DNA from: Corylus avellana
Taxonomy: Eukaryota > Streptophyta > Magnoliopsida > Fagales > Betulaceae
Assembly: GCF_901000735.1 (NCBI RefSeq)
Contig: NC_081551.1
Coordinates: 14,134,906 to 14,198,905, forward strand
Direction: 5' to 3'
Length of the DNA stretch: 64,000 nucleotides
Part shown: piece by piece, positions 43,181-52,439 of the stretch
Layout: each line of letters starts with the position of its first letter
How positions within the stretch are numbered: position 1 is the first letter of the stretch
Position numbers and translations under genes: made by a program
The notes under the pieces: generated by a model
What the model was told of the DNA's origin: nothing
The model's database searches: none
Seen by the model: only the letters and a program-made list of their open reading frames with translations

Positions 43181-44061
43181 GTTGTAAAATTAAATGGATG
43201 GTGCAAAAATTCTTATTGATGTTAAATAATATTAATCCAAACAATTAAAATAAGATAAATATAATACAATAAATAAAAAAATAGAGCAATGAAAAATCTC
43301 ACAAAGCTATAGAATCACGCAAGAGCGTTGTCCGTAAAGGTTGATTTCGTGCCTCCTAGAGTGTATAACTCGGTGCGATTGGATCTCTTGACACGCAACC
43401 TCCCAGGATTAGACTATAGCATCTACCTTCGTTAAGGACGCACTTCCAAGTAACGAAGATCAAATGAACAACCCTTTGATCAAAGTAGATGAGGGACAAA
43501 CCCACAAAAAAAAGAGACCAAAATATAGCTCAATGGCTTATGAAAATAAAATTTGTCTAAAACTACAAGAAGCTTTTGTTGCCAACGTTTAAAATTATTT
43601 CTATCAAAAGATTCAATTTTTGTAGCATCTGGAAGAACTTTAGCAGCAGCAAGAATTTGTGCATCCATAATCAACCTTTAAGATTGTTGTAAAATTAAAT
43701 GAATGGTGCAAAAATTCTTATTGATGCTAAATAATATTAATCCAAACAATTAACAGTAAGATAAATATAATACAATAAATAAAAAAATAGAGCAAGGAAA
43801 AATCTCACAAAGCTATAGAATCACAAAAGAGCGTTGTCCTTAAAGGTTGATTTCGTGCCTCCCGGAGTGTATAACTCGGTGCGATTGGATCTCTTGACAC
43901 GCAACCTCCCAAGATTAGATTATAGCGTCTACCTTCGTTAAGGACGCACTTCCAAGTAATAAAGATCAAATGAACAACCCTTTGATCAAAGAAGATGAGG
44001 GACAAACCCACAAAAAAAGAGAGACCAAAATATAGCTCAATGGCTTATGAAAATAAAATTT
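43181..44061 (-). repeat. 376-bp direct repeat flanking a gag start
   Basis: Copies at 43181-43556 and 43685-44061 are about 95 percent alike by eye. Both start TGTTGTAAAATTAAATG and end AAAATAAAATTTGT on the plus strand. Between them, 43557-43684 carries the first 38 residues of a Copia gag on the minus strand (MDAQILAAAKVLPDATKIES, then FDRNNFKRWQQKLLVVLD). Reading on the minus strand the order is repeat, 16-bp spacer, gag start, repeat, integrase. The TGTTG..CAACA start suggests an LTR, but the other end lacks the complementary TG and no primer site lies in the spacer. Confidence 0.85.
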
Positions 44062-44310
44062 GTTGGAAGAAGAATGATGCTGTACGATCCTTTTCTTTGG
44101 AAGCAAAGAAGTGAGTCTTGGACGTTGTTTGGCAACGGCCTTGACCCAGACACTGTTCAATGTCTGGGTCAAGGCGTTGCTTTTGGGGTAAAAAAACACC
44201 CAATTTTCCCCATTTTGCCCTTCTCTCTTCCAACGTTGCAAGAGGCCTTCTTTTGCTCAGTGTCCCACGCTGAACAACTGAAACAGGCCAGCGTCCCCAA
44301 CACAATCCCC

Positions 44311-44410
44311 NNNNNNNNNNNNNNNNNNNNNNNNNNNNNNNNNNNNNNNNNNNNNNNNNNNNNNNNNNNNNNNNNNNNNNNNNNNNNNNNNNNNNNNNNN
44401 NNNNNNNNNN
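44311..44410. other. assembly gap, 100 N
   Basis: Exactly 100 N, the usual placeholder for a gap of unknown size. It marks the left edge of the inverted AUG7-derived block. Confidence 1.
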
Positions 44411-45493
44411 TAAATTATTACGGCATATTTTATCATGCTTTATTTAATAAATGTTTTTTCTACATGTTACACTATTATTTCTTCTTAAAAATGCATCATT
44501 GTATATATATATAAATGCTCTAAATGTTAAGATGGTTTACAAAATGAACCTAGCTAATATGTCACTCTAAAGGATTGAGATCCACGGCAATAGTGAGAGA
44601 ATTGCCAGTGGATTTTTTTTGAAATTCTGGCCATTCATTTTTATCGAACAGCCACAAAACCGTCACGTGTCTCACTCAATATAAAATAATAAAATATTAT
44701 GTAAATTTTAAAAATAAATATAAAATAAAATAATTTTTTAAAAAACATGAGCAAACCACCACATTTTCCCCCAGCCACCCCAGCTCAACCTAGGGGGTGG
44801 CGTCGGCCACCGTCAACCAGCCTTTGGATGATATTATAATATTTTATAAAAAAATGCTACACATCCCAAATTTACTTCTCAAAAGTTAGTTCCCAAATCA
44901 TGTGTCATCATCCCATAAATTGGTGACATACTTTCTAAAATAATAAATCTTACAAAATGATGACATATCATTTAGAAACCAACTTTTGAAAAAAAAAAAA
45001 TTGGAATGTATAACACTCCTCTATTTTATATTCTTTATATGGGGCCTTTGTTCTTTTTTTTTTAGTCCTCAATTGTTACCAAATAATTCAGAAGGACGGC
45101 TTGATTTTACCCCCCACTAAAGCTCAAACAAATTACAAATGTAAACGGCTACGTTTTTGTATTTCTCAAGAAACTGAAGAAAAAACAATGGCACCGCGTT
45201 TTGGAGCCCACACAGCACACCACCCCTCTACCAGCTGGTTATGGTTGGGTGAATAATAAATTCAAAACAAAATTGTTCAAATAAAAATTCATTAATAAAA
45301 TTAATATATCACCTTCATCTTATCGTTATTGGACCTAAAGCTAAAGCTACATATCATGACAAGCCTTTGTCAAAAAAAGGAGAGTTGTGAGACAACCAAA
45401 CTTCAAAAAGATTCACAACTGTGAGACTTCCTGATTTCAAAGGTATATACGGCGTCAAACAGCAAACATGGGGCGTGTTGGTGTATTTTCTCC
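44411..45493 (-). repeat. inverted duplicate of the AUG7 3' end and downstream flank
   Basis: This is the reverse complement of about 29210-30240. It carries the same order of landmarks: GACGCCGTATATACC and TTTGCTGTTTG just after the AUG7 stop, CCAGCTGGT, the Mutator-like MITE of 29682-29857 and the GGGTGGCC module. Differences are scattered substitutions and small gaps. The AUG7 coding sequence itself is not included: the block ends at the second N gap about 10 bp beyond the stop codon equivalent. Confidence 0.92.
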
Positions 45494-45593
45494 NNNNNNN
45501 NNNNNNNNNNNNNNNNNNNNNNNNNNNNNNNNNNNNNNNNNNNNNNNNNNNNNNNNNNNNNNNNNNNNNNNNNNNNNNNNNNNNNNNNNNNNN
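45494..45593. other. assembly gap, 100 N
   Basis: Exactly 100 N; it marks the right edge of the inverted AUG7-derived block. Confidence 1.
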
Positions 45594-46069
45594 CCCCTGC
45601 GATTTGTTAACAAAGAAAAATTTCTCCCCCCTACCACGCGTCCGAAGCAGGCCAGGAAACCCAAGGATTTCTCTCGCACCCAGCCTCGCCTGCGCTTTGT
45701 TTGCAGAATTTCGCCCCCTAACACGCGTCCAGCCCACGCGTATCAGGTCCCCCCACAATGCCTGGACCTGGTCAGCTGTGTTCCTTGGGTATATTAGACG
45801 CTTTGCCCCCCAATAATCCAGAGCACCCATTTAGAAACTCATCTGCCAGTGAAGCCAGGCGCCAGTCTCGCTGAAGGAGTTTGAGATGCGGTCGCTTCAC
45901 CCAGACGCTGATTTCGGATGGTTTTGGGAGAAACCACTCAGAAAACGTGTAAAGACATATTCAGGGGCAAAAGTGTAAAGAACTTTTCAGAAAACGCCAA
46001 ACACAGTGTTGAGGTCTCTCCCAAGGCCGTTGCCAAACGCCCCCTTGGAGCTAGTAGGTGGGCTCAATT

Positions 46070-46405
46070 TTTATAGTATACCTATTTCCTAAGTGAACGC
46101 AAGAAAACCCTAGTATACCATCAACATTTCCATGTTGGCCCATTCCATTTCTACAATGTTTCAAGTTTCAAATGGTACATCTATAATAACGAATATAACC
46201 ATCATTAACATATTTGCGAATAGAATTCGTGATCAAATCTTTTACATATGCCAAGACAGACATTCCATCTAAAGCTTGAAATAGTTTCATTATTTCCCCA
46301 AGTTCTAATGATACCTAACAACAACTCCAATTTGTTCCAAAATCATTTGATTATATTTCTTTATAATAGATAGTACTGACTATGTGTATAGGAGCAGTAT
46401 ATAAG
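46070..46405 (-). repeat. inverted duplicate of AUG7 intron 5
   Basis: Reverse complement of about 25705-26036: the landmarks CTTAGGAAATAGGTATACTA, GATTTGATCACAAATTCTA, CAAATTGGAGTTGTTGTTAG and GTACACATAGTC-GTA are all present with few changes. No exon is included. Confidence 0.9.
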
Positions 46406-46825
46406 AAACCAAAAGGACCTCACAATTGCCATTTTTCTTTTAGATCTTTCTTTTCCCCATTGTTTTACTTCTTTCTTCCAAATCATCGGGTCCTCACAAT
46501 TGCCCTTTTTCTTTTAGATCTACCAATACTCCTCCGGACAACATTGAACACCAGCGTCGGGAGAGAGACTAGGCCACCCAAGTTCCCGAACCCCATTATT
46601 AGAGTAGGCAAAGGGAGATTAGGGGCATGGCATTCGGTGCCGTTTGGGTCAAGTGAGGCGGTTTTCGGCAATGGCTTTTTGTTCAGCGGTGGGTGGGTTT
46701 GGTTGAAAATTCTGGTGTTTTCATCTTTATTCTAGGTGGTGTATTTAGCTGAAGTATCAAACTTTTGGAAGGTGTAAAAATATTGTTTTCCAAAAAGACC
46801 GGATGAAAGGGGCTCCGCTCTCTAA
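46406..46825. repeat. duplicated AUG7 intron 1 start plus unplaced sequence
   Basis: GACCTCACAATTGCC then TTTTCTTTTAGATCT-TCTTTT and CCCCATTGTTT-ACTTCTTTC repeat the start of AUG7 intron 1 (about 23240-23310), and the GGTCCTCACAATTGCCC start occurs again at 46489. The part 46520-46610 (AACATTGAACACCAGCGTCG) is also repeated at 47245-47310. The rest is unassigned. Confidence 0.7.
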
Positions 46826-47240
46826 TACAATTTACAATGTCAAGTTGGTACGACCTATAAATCAGCTGGATCGAAACGACTTGCATAGCAACTGGCTTGA
46901 ACAAATTTGTTGATGTGAATAGAATCATGTAACTCTGCATAAACGACATTCTTGACTCAAACGACGTGGTTAGAATTTCAATATTCTAGTGCATTGAGCA
47001 GTGAGCACACCCTAGATTCCGCATTACTCCTTCGGAAGGCGTTGGGAGCGAGAGGAAATGGCAACAAGGCAAATGGAAGAAATACAGAAGAAACTGGCGA
47101 GGCTGAATTACCCGAGAGCCAATGCTCCTGCGCAGTCTCTCCTCTTCGCTGGCATGGAGTGCTACACCTTTCTCGAGTGGCTCTTCTTCTGGTCCTCACA
47201 ATTGCCCTTTTTTTCTTTTAAATCTATTAGTACTCCTCCC
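46826..47240 (+). pseudogene. partial AUG7 duplicate: promoter, exon 1 and start of intron 1
   Basis: This is a forward copy of about 22885-23275. Exon 1 (47058-47191) is open and reads [20 protein letters not shown] then [20 protein letters not shown] and WLFFW, with the donor TG|GT retained. No exon 2-9 follows. [10 protein letters not shown] looks closer to the usual plant form than [10 protein letters not shown] in the intact gene, while MECYTF carries changes at normally conserved MERYAL. It could be transcribed from the copied promoter but cannot make augmin. Confidence 0.9.
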
Positions 47241-47507
47241 AAAAACATTGAACACTAGCGTCACGAGAGAGGCTACGCCACCCAAGTTCTCAATTTTACT
47301 AATACCATTAATAACCAACGGTTAAAATGCAATGCAAGAAGAATTTTTTTCTTAAAGCCCATCAATAAATGACAAACGGTGAAAATCAAAGACTTAATTA
47401 CGAACGGCTAGAAAAATGTAAGATGAAATATTTTTTCATAAAATTCATATAAGAAGACTTGATGTCAAACGGTCAAGAGAAAAATTATCAATGAGAAATA
47501 ATGACCT

Positions 47508-47549
47508 ATGTTTGTAACATCACAAAAATCGCCCACATGTTACAAACAT
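47508..47549. other. perfect 13-bp inverted repeat (hairpin)
   Basis: ATGTTTGTAACAT (47508-47520) and ATGTTACAAACAT (47537-47549) are exact complements with a 16-nt spacer. It lies between the AUG7 duplicate and the 3' side of the Copia RT-RNase H block. Confidence 0.8.
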
Positions 47550-47559
47550 TAGAGTAAAA

Positions 47560-48103
47560 GGAGATTGAAAGCATGCATCGATGTGGTACCTGAAAATTTT
47601 AACCACACCTAGGATAAATAAGTAGAAACTTAATGAATTGTGGTAGAGTTAGACTCTTTTAACTAAATCCATAACTTAAGCAAACTTATCACCCACATAA
47701 CTTTCTCAAAAAAAAAAATAATGAATAAAAAAATTGAAATAAAAAAAATTGGGTTGTTCTGCGAGTTGGCGCCTTATACAGGCCATGCGCCTCTGGGTTT
47801 CATGAGTGCTCTAGAGACCTACCCAAGTCTCATAGGAAGTGGCACCACCTCCACACTCACATAGGTGGTATCCATCAAGAGTGTGTGCAGGAAACACTCC
47901 ATCCCAATAGGTAGGGACTATGAAACCATTAAGAGTTTTAAACTCATCCTTAATCACCTTGCATCTTTGTACTGTCTTACACTATAGGGATAGACTCATC
48001 AATAATCTTCTCAACAAGATAGTAGAATGACAGTACCATACGATGATCACTTATGACTTCGTTTCCCATTAAATCTCATTCATGGGATCTCCAATCACAG
48101 AGG
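47560..48103 (-). other. 3' untranslated side of Copia element B
   Basis: Sequence following the RNase H stop codon on the minus strand, with no open frame. It probably contains the post-pol region and part of an LTR, but no second copy exists in the window to define LTR limits. Confidence 0.4.
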
Positions 48104-49655
48104 TTAGGTATCCATCACAGTATCACATTTGGGTATCAGTCCTATCCCCCTCGATGTTTCACTCACCAGCCTTCTTGCTAGTGGCTTGGTCAAAGGATCA
48201 GCCAAATTCCTTTTTGACCTCACAAAATCCATGGATATTACACCGGTCTCAATAAGCTGCCTCACAATATTGTGCCTTAATCGGATATGTCGACTTTTCC
48301 CATTATAGATCTTGCTCTTGGCTCGAGCTATGGCAGCCTGACAATCACAATGAATACAATCAGGTGGAACTGGGTTAGCATATAAAGACAAATCAATCAA
48401 AAGGCTCCTTAGCCATTTAGCTTCAGTTCCAGCCTTCTCCAAGGCAACTAACTCTGCCTCCATTGTGGATCTTGCTATGCAAGTTTGTTTGGAGGACTTC
48501 CAAGATATAGCTCCTCCTGCTAATGTGAACACATAGCCACTGGTAGGCTTTAGTTCATCTGAATCAGAAATCCAGTTAGCATCACAATATCCTTCTAAGA
48601 TAGCAGGAAAACCATAATATGACAAACCATAATTAATTGTGCCCTTTAAATATCTCAACAATCTAGAGATTGCATCCCAATGCTCAATACTAGGATTATG
48701 AGTATATCTACTCAATCTACCGACAGCATATGCAATATCAGGGCGTGTACAGTTTGTCAAGAACATTAAACTACCAATGATTTGTGCATATTTCTCTTGT
48801 GAAACACTATCACTATGATTCTTAACCAAATGTATTTTAGAATCATATGGTGTAGACATAGGTGAATAATCAAAGTGCTCAAATCTTTTTAGCATCTTTT
48901 CAACATAATGTGACTGAGATAAAGTAATACAATTATTATCTCTAAGAACTTTAATGCCCAATATAACATTAGCTTCACCCATGTCTTTCATATCAAAATT
49001 AGATGAAAGAAACCTTTTAGCTTCATGCACAACATTAATGTTGGTTCCAAAAATAAGCAAATCATAAACATATAAACAAATAATGACACCTTCATTATTA
49101 CTAAACTTGCTATAAATGCATTTATCTCCACCGTTAATAGAATAAGCATTAGACAACATCACTTTGTCAAATTTTTCATGCCATTGTTTAGGAGCTTGTT
49201 TTAATCCGTACAAAGATTTCACCAATTTACAAACTTTGTGTTCTTGACCGGGGATTACAAGTCTCTCGGGTTGCTCCATATAAATTTCTTCTTCTAAATC
49301 ACCATTTAAAAAGGCAGTCTTAACATCCATTTGATGTATCACAAATTTATAAATATAAACAATAGCAAACAATATTCTAATAGATGCAATTCTAGTAACC
49401 GGAAAATAAGTGTCAAAATAATCAACATTTTGCTTTTGCTTGTAGCCTTTAGCCACCAAGCGTGCCTTGTATTTATCTATTGTACCATCCGGTTTGAGTT
49501 TCTTCTTGAACACTCACTTACAACCAATTGGTTTGGTCTTAGGAGGTAACTCAACAAGTTCCCATGTATGGTTAGACATAATTGAATCTAATTCATTATT
49601 AATAGCTTCTAACCAAAAAGGTGCATCAATAGATTTAATTGCTTCATTATATCTA
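48104..49655 (-). pseudogene. Copia element B: reverse transcriptase and RNase H
   Basis: The main frame (49513-48104, 469 codons) plus an upstream piece (to 49655: [20 protein letters not shown]) covers RT and RNase H. Landmarks: [57 protein letters not shown], the RNase H run [40 protein letters not shown] and [10 protein letters not shown]. Two lesions are seen. TGA replaces the expected TGG in PIGCK(W)VFKKK, splitting the frame at about 49514. The catalytic YVDD box reads YVYD (Tyr at 49064-49066, TAT for GAT), which should abolish polymerase activity. Its 5' edge abuts CYP76 sequence inside the coding region. Confidence 0.92.
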
Positions 49656-49782
49656 GGGCACGTCCTTCTTCCAGCTCCAAAGGGAATGAGCTCGAAATCT
49701 CTGCCTTTGAAGTCAATAACATCCTTCTCTAAAAACCTTTCGAGTGAAAAAAGAGTTGGGTTTGCCCATAGAGAATAACTTA
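49655..49782 (-). pseudogene. CYP76 pseudogene, heme-binding part
   Basis: The minus strand reads [20 protein letters not shown] then [20 protein letters not shown]. It corresponds to [30 protein letters not shown] of the intact gene. PERF has become LERF, and the sequence breaks right after the heme Cys-Pro, where Copia RT sequence begins in the same open frame. It pairs with the C-terminal piece at 39743-39848. Upstream exon sequence is not present. Confidence 0.85.
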
Positions 49783-49790
49783 GATAAGGA

Positions 49791-49820
49791 GGTTGCACAA
49801 AATGTGAGTTTTGTGCAACC
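49791..49820. other. perfect 12-bp hairpin next to the CYP76 remnant
   Basis: GGTTGCACAAAA and TTTTGTGCAACC with a 6-nt loop. It sits at the upstream edge of the CYP76 fragment, where its similarity to the intact gene ends. Confidence 0.8.
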
Positions 49821-49839
49821 AATAAGAAGATGACACCTA

Positions 49840-50160
49840 AGCTAAATTTACCAAACTTAAGTTTTTTAAAAAAAGGTCAACTACACCAGATTATATCACA
49901 TATCAAATAAAAAATTAATTAATTAATTAATTATTTTTTTAAAAAAAAGGGGAATTGAAGGGAGATGAAGGGGTGGTTGGCTGGTCATCCCTCCCCCACT
50001 TGGGGTGGTCGCCAGCCACCACTAGGCCTAGGGGTGGCCGCGCGGCTACTCCCATGGCCTGGGGTGGCTCAAGCGGCCACCCCAGATTCGATCTGGGGTG
50101 GTTGGCTCAAGCTACCCCCGCTCTGGAGATGGGGAGTGTTAAAGTAATGGTTAAGTGATT
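49840..50160. repeat. GC-rich GGGGTGGC module in AT-rich flanks
   Basis: Many GGGGTGG and CCACCCC words at about 49965-50125, preceded by (TTAA)n and a short poly-A tract. This is another instance of the module seen at 29880, 36520, 38318 and 52015. The ORFs here reflect base composition. Confidence 0.55.
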
Positions 50161-50189
50161 AAATTTATCTCTTCCTATTAGCTTAAGCT

Positions 50190-50450
50190 TTCAGGATAAT
50201 TGGTAATTTATCATGATATCATAACCTACCACAGTACGAATGGGACTCACACTACTTACCCCATAACAAGGAGCAAAAAAAATACTAGCCTGCATGTGAG
50301 GGAGGGTATTGAGGAATGATCTCACATTGCTTGTGGACAAGATCTTGGACAAGCTTATAAGGAATGTGCAACCCTCTTTTATTGAACCGGTTTTATGAGA
50401 TGAGTTAGGCCCACAAATTTCTTTATGGATTATAAATTCTTTCATATAGC
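50190..50450. repeat. probable old LTR-like fragment
   Basis: GATCTCACATTGCTTGTGGA, CAAGATCTTGGACAAGCTTA, TAAGGAATGTGCAACCCTC and GAGATGAGTTAGGCCCAC form the kind of text common in plant LTRs and TRIMs. No partner copy in the window, so the class is not certain. Confidence 0.3.
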
Positions 50451-50518
50451 ATCTACCTTTGTTAAGAAGATACTTTGAAAAATGAAGGCTAATAGAACAA
50501 ATTATATTTTTATTTTTA

Positions 50519-51565
50519 GGGTTAATAACTTTTTTGGTACTTAGGTTTTAAGGTTTTTCCTTTTTCCCCCCTAGGTTTTAAAACGTTACTAATCTGGTAA
50601 TTGGGTTTTAAGGTTTTTCCTTTTTCCCCCCTAGGTTTTAAAATGTTACTAATCTAGTACCTCACCTATGGGAAAAGACAAAATCAATACCTCCGTTATT
50701 TTCCGTCAGTCCTAACTAACGGAATTTCACATGTCACTCCCACAATACGCCACGTATCCTAAAATAAAAAATTAAAAAATTAAAAAAAAAAAAACTCTCT
50801 CTTGCATCATTTCTCCTTCTCCCTCTCCCTCATCGTCAACCCAACCCTCCTCCACCTCCTCACACTCTCTCTTTCCTCTTCCCTCTCCCCCTCACTAACA
50901 GGCGACGGCCGGCCACCGGATACCGCGAACGCAACCGGAAAACCCATCACCCAACCGGCCAAACTCACCCCCACTGGATTGACATAGGATGAAAAACATC
51001 GGTGGGTCACCTCTTTCTCTCTTATCCACGCCGGTAACCAAGGCAGGTCTTAGCCGGTTGAAGTTGAGGCTTGATTTTGGGTTATTTTTGTTTGATTTTA
51101 TGGGTTGGGTTTTGTCCAATTTTTTTTTTTTTTTTTTTTTGTGGTGTTTTGGCCTTTTGGTCGATTGTTTTGTTTTGGTTGCGGTGGATTTGCCTTGTTT
51201 TGGGTTTCTAAGGGGTTGATTTGCTCTGTTTCTTAGTGTTTTGGGTGCTTCATTGATTTTCTGGGTATTCTTGGCCGAATGGGTGCTTTGTTGAGGAGAG
51301 TTGGGCAGATGACGAGGGAGAGGAAGAAGGAGATGGAGAAAGGATGCAGGAGAGAGCTTTATTTATTTATTTATTTTTTTTAGGACACATGGCGTATTGT
51401 GGGGGTGACACATGGAATTCCGTTAGTTGGAATTGACGAAAAATAACAGAGATATTGATTCTGTCTTTTCTCATAGGTGGGGTACTAGATCAGTAACGTT
51501 TTAAAATCTTGGGGGAAAAAAAGGAAAAACCTTAAAAACCCAAGTACCAAAAAAATTATTAAACC
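50519..51565. mobile_element. Mutator-like non-autonomous element (1047 bp) with long inverted repeats
   Basis: Ends GGGTTAATAACTTTTTTGGT and (reverse complement) GGTTTAATAATTTTTTTGGT begin inverted repeats of about 200 bp (also CTAACGGAATTTCACATGTC against its inverse near 51410). A 9-bp target duplication with one mismatch flanks it: TTATTTTTA (50510-50518) and TTATTTTCA (51566-51574). Near the left end a 60-bp segment (GGTTTTAAGGTTTTTCC..CCTAGGTTTTAAAA) is doubled. The middle (50800-51350) is less AT-rich and may be captured DNA; no transposase frame. Confidence 0.82.
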
Positions 51566-51738
51566 TTATTTTCATCTTGTAAAATGACAATTTCAGAATT
51601 TTAGAACAAAGAGCATAAACAAAGTAGTAATTTTCAAGTGCTCTTTAGTGAGCCTTTTATATAGAGAATGTTAGCTGAGTAATGCTAGAATGAGAACCAG
51701 TGACGTGAATTTTAAAATTACCATTAAATTTAAAATGA

Positions 51739-52354
51739 GGGTTAAATACTTAATACCCCATAAGGTTTGACAACTTTATTTTTGCTCCCCTTGGGTTTCG
51801 TTTTTATCACAGGAGATCCCTGTGGTTTTGATAAATGACCAAGTTAGTCTATCCGTTACTTGATTGTTAGTTGACCTAACAGACTGATACGTGGATCAAT
51901 CAGATGTTGACACGTGACACCTATTTAATTTTTTAAAAAAAATTAAAAAACATTATTTATTCATTTATTTTAAAAAAAAAAAAAAAAAGAAAAGGAAAAA
52001 AAAATTGGGGTGTTAGCTTATGGGGGCACCCCCCTGGGCATAAGGGGTGGCGAAACCACCAGTACCCAGCGGGGTATTTCGGCTCACCAATTTTTTCCTT
52101 TTTGTTTTTTTTAAAAAAAAAAAATTTTAATTAATTTAAAAAAAAATTTTTTTTAATTTAGAAAAATTAAATAGGTTTCACGTGTTAACATCTGATTGGT
52201 CAACGTGTCAGTCTGTTAGGTTAACTAACAGTCAACTAACGGATGACTTAACTTGGTCATTTATCAAAACTACAGGGACTTCCTGTGATAAAAATGAAAC
52301 CTCAGGGGTGTAAAAATAAAGTTGTCAAACCCCAGGGTATTAAGTATTTAACCC
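51739..52354. mobile_element. Mutator-like fold-back element (616 bp) with perfect 9-bp target duplication
   Basis: TTAAAATGA flanks both ends (51730-51738, 52355-52363). Ends GGGTTAAATACTTAATACCC and (reverse complement) GGGTTAAATACTTAATACCC are identical. The arms pair over about 190 bp (TTGACAACTTTATTTTT, CAGACTGATACGTGGATCAA and so on). The centre holds a GGGGTGGC/CACCCCC module. No coding capacity. Confidence 0.93.
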
Positions 52355-52439
52355 TTAAAATGATTATTATTAAATTTTAACTTATTAGTGATTTTAAAAG
52401 CCGTCGTGTTTGGGAGGGTACAAGGAGGACCAACTCTAG

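Larger units (their letters stand above)
44120..46055. mobile_element. DNA element ends with GTTTGGCAACGGCC inverted repeats, interrupted by gaps
   Basis: GTTGTTTGGCAACGGCCTTG at about 44124 and, inverted, CAAGGCCGTTGCCAAACGCC at about 46022 form a matching pair of ends. Just inside the left end lies a perfect 14-bp hairpin, CCTTGACCCAGACA (44139-44152) with its complement (44161-44174). Between the two ends sit two N gaps and an inverted copy of AUG7 3' sequence. Whether one element captured gene DNA or two element pieces were joined cannot be told. No target duplication could be placed. Confidence 0.5.

Noticed and set aside
48104..49513. Host gene for a 469-residue protein
   Set aside because: It is a Copia reverse transcriptase-RNase H with a mutated YVDD motif and an upstream nonsense codon.
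49514..49822. A real P450-Copia fusion protein
   Set aside because: The frame crosses the junction only by chance: it ends at a TGA, lacks a P450 N-terminus, and PERF is damaged.
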